From: Rhodocyclaceae bacterium
GTDB lineage: Bacteria; Pseudomonadota; Gammaproteobacteria; Burkholderiales; Rhodocyclaceae
Assembly: GCA_013388985.1 (NCBI GenBank)
Contig: JACAEF010000005.1
Span: forward strand, 62,001-126,000
Length of the DNA: 64,000 nucleotides
Reading direction: 5' to 3'
A program made the position numbers and the translations under genes. Every line of letters starts with the position of its first letter. Position 1 is the stretch's first letter. The notes beneath the pieces are model-generated. The model saw only the letters and a list, made by a program, of their open reading frames with translations, did not search any database and was not told the DNA's origin. Positions 20,873 to 28,932 of this stretch are shown here, piece after piece.

Positions 20873-21582
20873 TGAAAAAGCTGTTGATTGCTTTCCTGTG
20901 CGTGCCGTGGCTCGCCTTCGCCAGTGGTGAGGCGCTTCATCTCGACAAGGCGCCGGACCGCAGCCACGATCTGCCAGCGCTGCAAAACGGCGCCAAGATC
21001 TTCATCAACTATTGCCTGAACTGCCATTCGGCTTCCTACATGCGCTACAACCGTTTGCGCGACATCGGTCTCACCGAGCAGCAGATCAGGGACAATCTCC
21101 TGTTTACTCAGGAGAAGGTGGGTGAGTTGATGACGATCGCGATGCGCCGCGCCGACGCCAAGCAATGGTTTGGCGCCGCGCCTCCCGATCTGACGGTGAT
21201 CGCGCGGGCGCGGGCTTCCGAGTATGGCTCCGGTTCCGACTGGCTTTACACCTATTTGCGCAGCTTCTACCGCGACGACAGCCGGCCGAGCGGGTGGAAC
21301 AACGTCGTCTTCTCCAACGTCGCGATGCCGCATGTGTTCTGGGAGCTGCAGGGAGAGCAGGTTCTCGGTCCGGATCACAAGCTGACGCTCGCCAAGCCGG
21401 GTCTGATGAAGCCAGAGGAATACGACGCCATGGTCGCCGATCTGGTCGGCTTTCTGAACTACATGGGCGAGCCGGTGCAAAATTACCGCAAGGAGCTGGG
21501 CGTCGTCGTGCTGATCGCCCTGGCCATCCTGTTCGTGCTTGCCTATGCGCTCAAGCGTGAATACTGGAAAGACGTTCATTAA
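20869..21582 (+). CDS. petC: Cytochrome c1
   Basis: Heme c subunit of the bc1 complex, 237 aa. A signal peptide (MMKKLLIAFLCVPWLAFA) is followed by the CLNCH heme-binding box and a C-terminal membrane anchor (LGVVVLIALAILFVLAYAL). A methionine in VAMPHVFWELQGEQ probably supplies the sixth heme ligand. The start overlaps the petB stop; a second ATG is the next codon. Confidence 0.96.
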   Translation: MMKKLLIAFLCVPWLAFASGEALHLDKAPDRSHDLPALQNGAKIFINYCLNCHSASYMRYNRLRDIGLTEQQIRDNLLFTQEKVGELMTIAMRRADAKQWFGAAPPDLTVIARARASEYGSGSDWLYTYLRSFYRDDSRPSGWNNVVFSNVAMPHVFWELQGEQVLGPDHKLTLAKPGLMKPEEYDAMVADLVGFLNYMGEPVQNYRKELGVVVLIALAILFVLAYALKREYWKDVH

Positions 21583-21675
21583 CCGAGCAACAAACCTGCC
21601 ATGGGACACCGAGACATGAATCCACCCGTGCGCCGAGTGGTACGTGATTCCGATTATTCGTGGGGAACGAGCGCC

Positions 21676-22275
21676 ATGATGAATCTGTACTCAGGGACCA
21701 CCTGTCCGTATAGCCATCGTTGCCGCATCGTCCTCTACGAGAAGCAGATGGATTTCCAGGTCATCGACGTCGATCTGTTCAACAAGCCCGAGGACATCGC
21801 CGTCATCAATCCTTACAATCGCGTCCCGGTGCTGGTGGATCGCGACCTGGTCCTCTACGAAGCGAACATCATCAACGAGTACATCGACGAACGCTTCCCG
21901 CACCCGCAGCTGATGCCGCCGGATCCACAGACGCGTGCCAAGGCACGCCAGCTGCTCCATACGATGGAACAGGAACTGTTCGGCCATCACATCGATGCGC
22001 TGGAACGCAATCTGAAGACGGCCGAGAAGGCGCGTGCCCACATCCGCGACCGGCTCGTCGAGCTGGTGCCGCTGTTCGCCAAGCAGAAATACCTGCTGGG
22101 CGACGACTTTTCGATGCTCGACGTGGCGATCGCGCCGCTGTTGTGGCGTCTCGAACACTACGGCATCGAATTGCCGAAGTCGGCTGCGCCGGTGCTCAAA
22201 TATGCCGAGCGGATCTTCGCCCGTCAGGGCTTCATCGATGCGCTGACGCCGTCGGAAAAGGTGATGCGGCGCTGA
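21676..22275 (+). CDS. sspA: Stringent starvation protein A
   Basis: RNA-polymerase-associated protein with a glutathione-S-transferase fold, 199 aa. MMNLYSGTTCPYSHRCRIVLYEKQM is the thioredoxin-like N-terminal domain; the C-terminal helical domain ends FIDALTPSEKVMRR. Start at ATG 21676, agreeing with family N-termini; in-frame ATGs further upstream only extend into the petC-sspA gap. petABC-sspA-sspB is a conserved cluster in beta- and gammaproteobacteria. Confidence 0.94.
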   Translation: MMNLYSGTTCPYSHRCRIVLYEKQMDFQVIDVDLFNKPEDIAVINPYNRVPVLVDRDLVLYEANIINEYIDERFPHPQLMPPDPQTRAKARQLLHTMEQELFGHHIDALERNLKTAEKARAHIRDRLVELVPLFAKQKYLLGDDFSMLDVAIAPLLWRLEHYGIELPKSAAPVLKYAERIFARQGFIDALTPSEKVMRR

Positions 22276-22310
22276 AGCGCTCGTTTTGGCGTGCGCCGTT
22301 GCTGCAATCG

Positions 22311-22745
22311 ATGCCTTCGACCAAGCCTTATCTGATCCGCGCCATCCACGAGTGGTGCGTGGATAGTGGTTTCACGCCGTATCTGGTGGTGCAGGTGGAT
22401 TCCCATACCCGTGTGCCACGCGAATATGTGCGCGATGGGCAGATCGTCCTCAACATCAGCCCGGAAGCCACCCATCAACTGGTGATGGGCAACGACGAGA
22501 TCGCCTTCCAGACGCGTTTCGGCGGCGCGCCCTTCCAGGTCTATGTGCCCGTGGCGGCCGTTGCCGCGATCTATGCGCGCGAAAACGGCCAAGGCATGGC
22601 CTTCGAGGTGAGTGCGGACGAGGGAGCCGCTGAGGCGGAAAAAGTCGGCGCTGGCGAGACGGCACCCGCGGAAGGCGAACAAACCGCCGAGGCCATCGAG
22701 GAGCGGCCGGCGAAACGCGCTGCTCATCTGACCCGGATCAAATAG
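22311..22745 (+). CDS. sspB: ClpXP protease specificity-enhancing factor
   Basis: Adaptor that delivers ssrA-tagged proteins to ClpXP. 144 aa. The substrate-binding domain spans about residues 1-95 (KPYLIRAIHEWCVDSGFTPYLVV, LNISPEATHQLVMGNDEIAFQTRFGG). A flexible acidic linker follows, and the ClpX-binding tail is near the end (KRAAHLTRIK). The dispersed repeat at 22641-22666 forms part of the linker as KVGAGETAP. It is 35 bp after sspA and read in the same direction. Confidence 0.95.
   Translation: MPSTKPYLIRAIHEWCVDSGFTPYLVVQVDSHTRVPREYVRDGQIVLNISPEATHQLVMGNDEIAFQTRFGGAPFQVYVPVAAVAAIYARENGQGMAFEVSADEGAAEAEKVGAGETAPAEGEQTAEAIEERPAKRAAHLTRIK
22641..22666 (+). repeat. Dispersed repeat, copy 5 (forward)
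   Basis: AAAGTCGGCGCTGGCG, AG, ACGGCACC: a perfect consensus copy, inside the flexible linker of sspB. Confidence 0.9.
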
Positions 22746-22774
22746 CCACAGACAGCCCCGCAGAGGGGAACATC

Positions 22775-22850
22775 TGGCGCCCAAGGCAGGAATCGAACCT
22801 GCGACCTACCGCTTAGGAGGCGGTCGCTCTATCCACTGAGCTACGAGGGC
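22775..22850 (-). tRNA. tRNA-Arg (anticodon CCT)
   Basis: Cloverleaf on the minus strand including an encoded CCA. D arm TAGCTCAGTGGATAGAGC, anticodon arm ACCGC-CTCCTAA-GCGGT giving anticodon CCT (reads AGG), T arm GCAGG-TTCGATT-CCTGC. The acceptor stem GCCCTCG / CTTGGGC pairs at positions 1-4 and 7 but is mispaired at 5-68 (U-U) and 6-67 (C-U). It lies 13 bp downstream of the HDOD gene on the same strand and faces the end of sspB. Confidence 0.93.
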
Positions 22851-22863
22851 GAGGCGGCGCATT

Positions 22864-23742
22864 TTATCCGTTCGTCGCCGGCTTGTCCCCATCGGATGTA
22901 GCTGGAGGTAGATCGAGGCCGAGTTTGTGCATCAGGGTCTCGTGGCTGATGTGCAGCAGCTCTTCGATGGCCTTGTAGTCGTCGGGCAGGGCCGCATCGT
23001 CCCAGCCGTTCGCGGAATGGCGCGCCAGATCGACCGCGAGCTTGACGTTCCGGACGCGCGGATGCTCGGCGTTCTGCGGATCCATCAGGGTGATCAGGAG
23101 CTGCGGCAGATGCCAGCGTTGCGCCAGCGCCTGCTTGATCTGCCAGAGCGGGACGCCATACACCTCGGTCTGCACCGCGACCGAGCGCAAGGTGCGATCG
23201 GCCTTCTGGCGGTCGGCCACCTGCAAGGCCAGTCCCGGGGCGAAGCACCACATGAGGATTTCCGCGAAATCGTAGAGCAATGTCGCGACGGTGATCTCGT
23301 CGACGTCCAGATCATGACGATGGATCGCCCAGTCGCGTGCCCAGTGCGCGGCCTTGCGTGCGCGTCCGACGACCTTGAGCAGGCCGAGCAGGGCGCGTGG
23401 ATGCCCCTTGAGATGGTCTTCCACCGTCGGCAGGTTCTCGAAATCGTTGAAGAACGGCTCCATGCCGATCATCATCAGTGAGCGCTCGATGGTGGTGATG
23501 TCAGTGAGCCGGGTCTTGCTGCGCTTGCTCTCGATGTAGGCGAGCACGCGAAGGGTCATCATCGGGTCCTGGAGGATGACCGAGGAGATCGTGCGGGCAT
23601 TTGCATTCTGGGCACGCTCGCGCAGTTCCGCGAGCTGCTGCTCGGTATGGCGCAAGACGGGAATCGGCGCGGCGCTGAAGTAAGCGACCCAGCCTTCGAG
23701 ATCGAGTCCGGCGGAAGTGGATTGGCCATTCATCTTAGGCAT
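22864..23742 (-). CDS. HDOD domain protein
   Basis: A 292-residue soluble protein of the HDOD family (HD-related output domain), usually linked to signalling. Visible family features are VILQDPMMTLRVLAYIE, a helical core with IERSLMMIGMEPFF, and WARDWAIHRHDLDVDEITVATLLYDFAEIL. The metal-binding HD pair of true HD-GYP hydrolases is absent, as expected. The N-terminus matches no other domain I recognise. An in-frame ATG at 23735 is an alternative start. It may share a transcript with the tRNA-Arg behind it. Confidence 0.8.
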   Translation of the reverse strand: MPKMNGQSTSAGLDLEGWVAYFSAAPIPVLRHTEQQLAELRERAQNANARTISSVILQDPMMTLRVLAYIESKRSKTRLTDITTIERSLMMIGMEPFFNDFENLPTVEDHLKGHPRALLGLLKVVGRARKAAHWARDWAIHRHDLDVDEITVATLLYDFAEILMWCFAPGLALQVADRQKADRTLRSVAVQTEVYGVPLWQIKQALAQRWHLPQLLITLMDPQNAEHPRVRNVKLAVDLARHSANGWDDAALPDDYKAIEELLHISHETLMHKLGLDLPPATSDGDKPATNG

Positions 23743-23805
23743 TATCGGCGAGATCGCCGCAGGCGTTAAAATCCGATAACGGCCGTTGTGTCCGGGAAAA
23801 TCGCC

Positions 23806-23834
23806 TTGTATTTTCCGCTGGCGCCGGATAGAAT
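23806..23834 (+). promoter_or_regulatory. Sigma-70 promoter for rpsF operon
   Basis: TTGTAT at 23806-23811 and TAGAAT at 23829-23834, exactly 17 bp apart, 71 bp before the rpsF ATG. This is the clearest promoter in the window. Confidence 0.7.
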
Positions 23835-23905
23835 TCGCAGCTTTTCAATCCTTGCTCCACTCGAAACGCATGCGAGGGGGCTCAACCGAACCAAAAGGAG
23901 AATTC

Positions 23906-24295
23906 ATGCGCCATTACGAAATCGTTTTCATCGTGCATCCGGATCAGTCCGACCAGGTTCCGGCCATGATCGAGCGCTACAAGACGCTCGTCACCGGTAG
24001 TGGCGGCGCGATCCATCGTCTCGAAGACTGGGGACGGCGCCAGCTGGCCTATCCGATCCAGAAGGTGCACAAGGCCCATTACGTGCTCATGAACATCGAG
24101 TGCGGCAGCGACACGCTGGCGGAGCTCGAAAACGCCTTCAAGTTCAATGATGCCGTGTTGCGTCACTTGACGGTCAGGATGGATCACGCCGAGACCGCAC
24201 CCTCGCCGATGATGAAGGAGGAAAAAGCGCGCTCGCTGACCACCCCGGGCCAAGGCGAAGAAAAAACCGCCGAGGAGGCCGCGGCTGCAGACTGA
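23906..24295 (+). CDS. rpsF: 30S ribosomal protein S6
   Basis: 129 aa, beginning [15 protein letters not shown] after a strong AAGGAG site, which decides the start over upstream ATGs. S6 pairs with S18 on the platform of the 30S subunit. [16 protein letters not shown] is the core signature. The tail is long and acidic ([10 protein letters not shown]), as in many betaproteobacteria. Its final codons overlap the priB start. Confidence 0.97.
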   Translation: MRHYEIVFIVHPDQSDQVPAMIERYKTLVTGSGGAIHRLEDWGRRQLAYPIQKVHKAHYVLMNIECGSDTLAELENAFKFNDAVLRHLTVRMDHAETAPSPMMKEEKARSLTTPGQGEEKTAEEAAAAD

Positions 24296-24668
24296 ACCGG
24301 CAAGCGGCGCGACCGGACGGGAGAATCGCACCGAACTGGCGGGTATCCTGCAGGAGCGAGGCCCGCTGCGGCATACGCCGGCAGGGATTCCGGTCATCGA
24401 ATTCCGGATCGCCCACGAATCGGAGCAGATCGAAGCCGGCGGCGTCCGCCGCGTCGAATGCGAGATCGACTGTATGGCGGTGGGGGTGATCGCCTTGCCG
24501 ATCAAGGAAGCGGCGCCCGGCAGCGGGGTTCGGTTGAGCGGGTTCCTCGCCGCCCGCAGTCTGAAGCGGAAAACCCCGGTCCTCCATGTGACCCATATCG
24601 AATTCGTTGAAAATTTTGGAAGGGACATCGAAAATGGCTTTCAAACCCAGCAGCAAAAAGAAGGATGA
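24285..24668 (+). CDS. priB: Primosomal replication protein N, CTG start
   Basis: Single-stranded-DNA-binding OB-fold protein of the PriA-dependent restart primosome; about 127 aa. [33 protein letters not shown] and a C-terminal THIEFVEN identify it, as does its place between rpsF and rpsR. The frame opens after a TGA at 24237 and has no ATG, GTG or TTG before the conserved domain. CTG at 24285 is 6 bp after a perfect AGGAGG (24273-24278), so it is the best start. It overlaps rpsF by 11 bp and rpsR by 35 bp. Confidence 0.85.
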   Translation: MQTEPASGATGRENRTELAGILQERGPLRHTPAGIPVIEFRIAHESEQIEAGGVRRVECEIDCMAVGVIALPIKEAAPGSGVRLSGFLAARSLKRKTPVLHVTHIEFVENFGRDIENGFQTQQQKEG

Positions 24669-24906
24669 TCGCAGCAAGAGCCGCAACCTGTTCAAGCGGC
24701 GCAAGTTCTGCCGTTTCTCCGCCGAGAAGATTCCTTACGTCGACTACAAGGACGTCGATCTGCTGAAGGACTTCATCACCGAAACCGGCAAGGTGATGCC
24801 GGCGCGCATCACCGGCACCAAGAGCCGCTATCAGCGCCAGCTGTCGACCGCCATCAAGCGCGCGCGCTTCCTGGCGCTCTTGCCCTATACCGACCTGCAC
24901 CGCTAA
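24634..24906 (+). CDS. rpsR: 30S ribosomal protein S18
   Basis: 90 aa, [18 protein letters not shown] at the N-terminus. The core [24 protein letters not shown] and [26 protein letters not shown] are characteristic of S18. The start is inside the 3' end of priB, after GGAAGGGA. Confidence 0.97.
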   Translation: MAFKPSSKKKDDRSKSRNLFKRRKFCRFSAEKIPYVDYKDVDLLKDFITETGKVMPARITGTKSRYQRQLSTAIKRARFLALLPYTDLHR

Positions 24907-24921
24907 GCGAGGAGGCAAACC

Positions 24922-25371
24922 ATGCAAGTGATTCTGATGGACAAGGTGGCGAACCTCGGCAATCTCGGCGATGTCGTCAAGGTCAAGGAAGGCTATGCGC
25001 GCAACTACCTGATCCCCAAGGGCTTCGCCAAGCGCGCGACTCCCGAGAACATCCAGGTGTTCGAAGCGCGTCGTGCCGAGCTCGAAAAGCTGGCCGCGGA
25101 AAAGCTCGCTGCGGCGCAGGCCATTGCCGCAAGACTCGAGGGCTTGCGGGTCGAGGTGGCGCGCAAGGCGGGTGTCGATGGCCGTCTGTTCGGTTCGGTG
25201 ACGACGGTCGATGTCGTCGATGCGCTGGCCGCGCAGGGCATCAGCATCGAAAAGAGCGCGGTGCGCATGCCTCAGGGGCCGATCAAGACGATCGGTGAAG
25301 TCGTGCTGGAAATCGCCCCGCATGCCGATGTCGTGGCCAGCGTGACCGTCGCGGTCGTCGCCGAGCAGTAA
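24922..25371 (+). CDS. rplI: 50S ribosomal protein L9
   Basis: 149 aa, two-domain L9. [34 protein letters not shown] is the N-terminal rRNA-binding domain; a long charged helix ([22 protein letters not shown]) links to the C-terminal domain. It has a GAGGAG ribosome site. It ends the ribosomal part of the operon and is followed by a terminator. Confidence 0.97.
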   Translation: MQVILMDKVANLGNLGDVVKVKEGYARNYLIPKGFAKRATPENIQVFEARRAELEKLAAEKLAAAQAIAARLEGLRVEVARKAGVDGRLFGSVTTVDVVDALAAQGISIEKSAVRMPQGPIKTIGEVVLEIAPHADVVASVTVAVVAEQ

Positions 25372-25387
25372 GACTTCGTTACCCGCC

Positions 25388-25416
25388 AAAAGAGCCGCCC
25401 GTCGGGCGGCTCTTTT
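25388..25416 (+). terminator. Intrinsic terminator after rplI
   Basis: Perfect 13-bp inverted repeat AAAAGAGCCGCCC / GGGCGGCTCTTTT with loop GTC and a terminal T-run, 17 bp after the rplI stop. Confidence 0.93.
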
Positions 25417-25441
25417 GCGTATACGCACAGCTCACAGCCCT

Positions 25442-25467
25442 TGCACAAGCTATGCACAGCTTGTGCA
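25442..25467. promoter_or_regulatory. Inverted repeat upstream of dnaB
   Basis: TGCACAAGCT (25442-25451), spacer ATGCAC, AGCTTGTGCA (25458-25467): a perfect 10-bp palindrome with a 6-bp spacer. It is 83 bp before the dnaB start and downstream of the rplI terminator. No T-run follows, so it is more likely a protein-binding site than a terminator. TGCACA recurs in the spacer region. Confidence 0.5.
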
Positions 25468-25550
25468 CCGAAGTAGTGGCCCATTTCCACAACTTGTTCT
25501 CTCCCCGGCGATGAATGTCGCGGGTAGACTTGCGCATTCGGAGGAAAGAC

Positions 25551-26957
25551 ATGGCCCAGACCCAAATGGGACAACCCTACCTGCAAGCGGCGGCAAGCGA
25601 TCCGCAAGTCGCCGCGCTGAAACTGCCACCGCATTCGATCGAAGCCGAGCAATCCCTGCTCGGCGGGCTGCTGCTCGACAACAGCGCCTGGGACCGGATC
25701 GCCGATGTCGTCTCGGAAGCCGATTTCTACCGCGACGATCACCGCCGCATCTTCGCGCACATCCGCAAGCTGATCGAGACCGGCCGTCCGGCGGACGTGG
25801 TGACCGTCTATGAGTCGATCGAGCATGCGAACCAGGTCGAGCAGACCGGCGGACTCGCCTATCTGGGCGAGATCGCCAATGCCACGCCCTCGGCCGCCAA
25901 CATCCGCCGCTATGCCGAGATCGTGCGCGAGCGCGCGATCCTGCGTAAGCTGGTGACGGTGGGCGACGAAATCGCCGCCTCGGCACTGAATCCGGCCGGG
26001 CGGGACGTCAAGACCCTGCTCGATCAGGCGGAGCAGAAGGTCTTCGAAATCGCCGAAGCGGGCCACCGCGTCGGCCAGGGGTTCCAGGCCATCACGCCGC
26101 TGCTGGGCGAGGTAGTGGATCGCATCGAAAAGCTCTACAACCGCGAGAATCCCTCCGATATCACCGGCCTGGCGACCGGCTTCCACGACCTCGACCGCAT
26201 CACCTCGGGATTCCAACCCGGCGACATGATCGTCGTCGCCGGACGTCCCTCGATGGGCAAGACCGCGTTCGCGCTCAACATCGCCGAGCACGTCGGCATG
26301 GAGCTGCGCCTGCCGGTGGCGATCTTCAGCCTGGAAATGTCCGGCCCACAGCTGGCGATGCGCTTCCTCTCCTCGGCCGGGCGTCTGGATCAGACGAAGA
26401 TCCGCACCGGCAAGCTCTCCGACGAGGACTGGGAAAAGATGTCGGTGGCGCTGGGCAAGCTGCACGAGGCGCCGATCCACATCGACGAGACCGGCGCGAT
26501 CAACGCCTCCGACCTGCGCGCGCGGGCGCGCCGCCTGCACCGGCAGTTCGGGCAACTCGGCCTGATCGTGATCGACTACATCCAGCTGATGACCTCGCTG
26601 AAGGACACCGAGAACCGCGCCACCGAAATCTCCGAGATCTCACGCTCGATCAAGGCGCTGGCGAAGGAACTGCAGGTGCCGGTGATCGCACTCTCGCAGC
26701 TGTCCCGCAAGGTCGAGGAACGCAACGACAAGCGGCCCTTGATGTCGGACCTGCGCGAATCGGGCGCCATCGAGCAGGATGCCGACATCATCCTGATGAT
26801 GTACCGCGAGGAATACTACAAGCCGGACACGACCGAAAAGGGCGTCGCCGAGGTGATCATCGGCAAGCACCGCAACGGCCCGACCGGCACGGTGAAGCTC
26901 ACCTTCCTCGGCGAGTACACCCGGTTTGAGAACTTCGCTGCGCCCGGCTCATATTGA
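25551..26957 (+). CDS. dnaB: Replicative DNA helicase
   Basis: Hexameric 5'-3' helicase of the replication fork. 468 aa, start at 25551 after GGAGGAA. The N-terminal primase-interacting domain begins LKLPPHSIEAEQSLLGGLLLD. The RecA-like ATPase domain has Walker A GRPSMGKTA and Walker B LIVIDYIQLM; SRKVEERNDKRPLMSDLRESGAIEQDAD is also conserved. No intein is visible. It converges on the PhoH gene, separated by a single repeat copy. Confidence 0.97.
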   Translation: MAQTQMGQPYLQAAASDPQVAALKLPPHSIEAEQSLLGGLLLDNSAWDRIADVVSEADFYRDDHRRIFAHIRKLIETGRPADVVTVYESIEHANQVEQTGGLAYLGEIANATPSAANIRRYAEIVRERAILRKLVTVGDEIAASALNPAGRDVKTLLDQAEQKVFEIAEAGHRVGQGFQAITPLLGEVVDRIEKLYNRENPSDITGLATGFHDLDRITSGFQPGDMIVVAGRPSMGKTAFALNIAEHVGMELRLPVAIFSLEMSGPQLAMRFLSSAGRLDQTKIRTGKLSDEDWEKMSVALGKLHEAPIHIDETGAINASDLRARARRLHRQFGQLGLIVIDYIQLMTSLKDTENRATEISEISRSIKALAKELQVPVIALSQLSRKVEERNDKRPLMSDLRESGAIEQDADIILMMYREEYYKPDTTEKGVAEVIIGKHRNGPTGTVKLTFLGEYTRFENFAAPGSY

Positions 26958-26960
26958 GCG

Positions 26961-26986
26961 AAACTCGGCGCTGGCGGAACGGCACT
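26961..26986 (+). repeat. Dispersed repeat, copy 6 (forward, intergenic)
   Basis: AAACTCGGCGCTGGCG, GA, ACGGCACT. It occupies essentially the whole 27-bp gap between the convergent dnaB and PhoH genes, overlapping the latter's stop by 2 bp. Confidence 0.85.
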
Positions 26987-28424
26987 ACAGCACTTCGGCG
27001 GCGTGGTCGGCGAGCCGCGAACGCTCGCCGCGCTGCAGGGTGATGTGGCCGGCGTGCGGCCAGCCCTTGAAGCGGTCGACGACGTAGGTGAGACCCGACG
27101 AGCCTTCGGTGAGATAGGGCGTATCGATCTGCGCGATGTTGCCGAGGCAGACCACCTTGGTGCCGGGACCGGCGCGCGTGATCAGCGTCTTCATCTGCTT
27201 CGGCGTCAGGTTCTGCGCCTCGTCGATGATCAGGAACTTGTTCAGGAAGGTGCGGCCGCGCATGAAGTTCAAGGACTTGATCTTGATGCGGCTCCTGATC
27301 AGGTCCATCGTCGCGGCGCGTCCCCAATCGCCGGCATAGCCGCCCTTGTCGCCTTCATCGACCGGCTTGTTGAGCACGTCGAGATTGTCTTCGAGCGCGC
27401 CCATCCACGGCGTCATCTTCTCTTCCTCGGTGCCGGGCAGAAAGCCGATGTCCTCGCCGACCGGCACGGTGACGCGCGTGATGATGATCTCGGAAAAGCG
27501 CTTCTGTTCCAGCGTCTGCGTCAGCGCCGCGGCCAGCGTCAAGAGCGTCTTGCCGGTGCCGGCCTGCCCCAAGAGCGTGACGAAGTCGATGTCCGGATGC
27601 ATCAAGAGGTTGAGCGCGAAGTTCTGCTCGCGGTTTCTGGCCACGATGCCCCACACCGCGTTCTTGCCGTGCGAGTAGTCGATCAGGGTTTCCAGTTCCA
27701 CGGTCTTGCCCGAGCGGGCGCGCACCCAGGCCTGCAGCGGCTGTGGACCTTCCTGCCAGACGAATTCGTTGATCAGCAGGTCGGCGCTGAGCGGCCCGCT
27801 GATGCGGTAATAGGTGCGGCCGTCCTTTTTCCACGATTCCAGGCCCTGCGCGTGGGTTTCCCAGAAGTCGGCGGGCAGTTCGAGGCTGCCGGTGTAGAGC
27901 AGGTCGGTGTCTTCCAGCACCTTGTCGTTGAAATAGTCCTGCGCTTCGAGGCCCAGCGCGCGGGCCTTGATGCGCATGTTGATGTCCTTGGTGACCAGGA
28001 TCACCGGGCGTTTCGGATGTTTCTGGCGCAGGTGCAGCGCGACGGCGATGATCTGGTTGTCGGCGCGCGAGGTCGGCAATGAAGCGGGCAAGAGGCCGTT
28101 GATCGCCTCGGTCTGCAGGAACAGCCGGCCGCTCGCCAGGCCGCGCGACGGTCCGGCGAGCTCGATGCCCTCCTGGATGTCCTCCTCGCTGCCGGTGACG
28201 ATCTCGTCCAGCATGCGGCTTGCCTGGCGCGCATTGCGCGCCACTTCCGACATGCCTTTTTTGTTGGCGTCGAGCTCTTCCAGCGTCATCATCGGCACGA
28301 ACAAGTCGTGTTCCTCGAAACGGAACAGACAGGTCGGATCGTGCATCAGCACGTTGGTATCGAGCACGAACAACTTGGTCGGCTTGGCGGAGCGGGTATG
28401 CTTGGCAGCGTGTTTGGCGTTCAT
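26985..28424 (-). CDS. PIN-PhoH family ATPase
   Basis: 479-aa fusion of an N-terminal PIN ribonuclease-like domain (about 15-150; LFVLDTNVLMHDP, TLEELDANKKG) with a C-terminal PhoH ATPase (Walker A GQAGTGKTLLTLAA, Walker B FLIIDEAQNLTPKQMK). This PhoH2-type architecture is thought to combine RNA unwinding and cleavage. It is cytosolic, with no signal peptide. The bcp gene lies 25 bp upstream on the same strand. Confidence 0.93.
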   Translation of the reverse strand: MNAKHAAKHTRSAKPTKLFVLDTNVLMHDPTCLFRFEEHDLFVPMMTLEELDANKKGMSEVARNARQASRMLDEIVTGSEEDIQEGIELAGPSRGLASGRLFLQTEAINGLLPASLPTSRADNQIIAVALHLRQKHPKRPVILVTKDINMRIKARALGLEAQDYFNDKVLEDTDLLYTGSLELPADFWETHAQGLESWKKDGRTYYRISGPLSADLLINEFVWQEGPQPLQAWVRARSGKTVELETLIDYSHGKNAVWGIVARNREQNFALNLLMHPDIDFVTLLGQAGTGKTLLTLAAALTQTLEQKRFSEIIITRVTVPVGEDIGFLPGTEEEKMTPWMGALEDNLDVLNKPVDEGDKGGYAGDWGRAATMDLIRSRIKIKSLNFMRGRTFLNKFLIIDEAQNLTPKQMKTLITRAGPGTKVVCLGNIAQIDTPYLTEGSSGLTYVVDRFKGWPHAGHITLQRGERSRLADHAAEVL

Positions 28425-28449
28425 CGGCTTCGGAGGGTGGGAGAGGGGA

Positions 28450-28932
28450 TCAGAGCGATTTCACGGCGTCGAGCACGGCTGCCGCATGACCATCCGCCTT
28501 CACGCCGCGCCATTCCCGGACCAGGCGGCCGGCGGAATCGATCAGGAAGGTGCTGCGCTCGATGCCGCGCACCTGTTTGCCGTAGAGATTTTTCATTTTG
28601 ATGACACCGAACAACTGGCAGGCCGTCTCTTCGGCGTCGGAGAGCAGCTCGAAGGGTAGCCCCAGCTTGGCCTTGAAGTTCTCGTGCGACTTCAGGCCGT
28701 CGCGGGAGATGCCCCAGACCGTGGCGCCGTTGGCGACGAATTCGCCGTGGAGATCGCGGAACTGGCCGGCCTCGGTGGTGCAGCCCGGCGTGCTGTCCTT
28801 CGGGTAGAAATAGAGCACGACGGACTGGCCGCGCAGATCGGCGAGGCGAAAGATCTGGCCGCCGGTGGCCGGCAGAGTGAAATCGGGCACTTGCTGGCCA
28901 ACGCGCAGCGCAGAGGCGGGAGCTTCGTTCAT
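28450..28932 (-). CDS. bcp: Thioredoxin-dependent peroxiredoxin (Bcp/PrxQ)
   Basis: Reduces hydroperoxides. 160 aa. The peroxidatic cysteine is in PKDSTPGCTTEAGQF. The resolving cysteine that PrxQ-type enzymes have five residues later is a glycine here, so it may work as a 1-Cys enzyme or use a different partner cysteine; one other cysteine is in ETACQLFG. The start overlaps the stop of the deacetylase-like gene as ATGA. Confidence 0.93.
   Translation of the reverse strand: MNEAPASALRVGQQVPDFTLPATGGQIFRLADLRGQSVVLYFYPKDSTPGCTTEAGQFRDLHGEFVANGATVWGISRDGLKSHENFKAKLGLPFELLSDAEETACQLFGVIKMKNLYGKQVRGIERSTFLIDSAGRLVREWRGVKADGHAAAVLDAVKSL

Noticed and set aside
22742-22770. Terminator hairpin between sspB and tRNA-Arg (CCCC...GGGG)
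   Set aside because: Only a 4-bp stem and no T-run on either strand.
25480-25492. DnaA box before dnaB (ATTTCCACA)
   Set aside because: Two mismatches to the consensus and single; not enough to suggest an origin or DnaA control.
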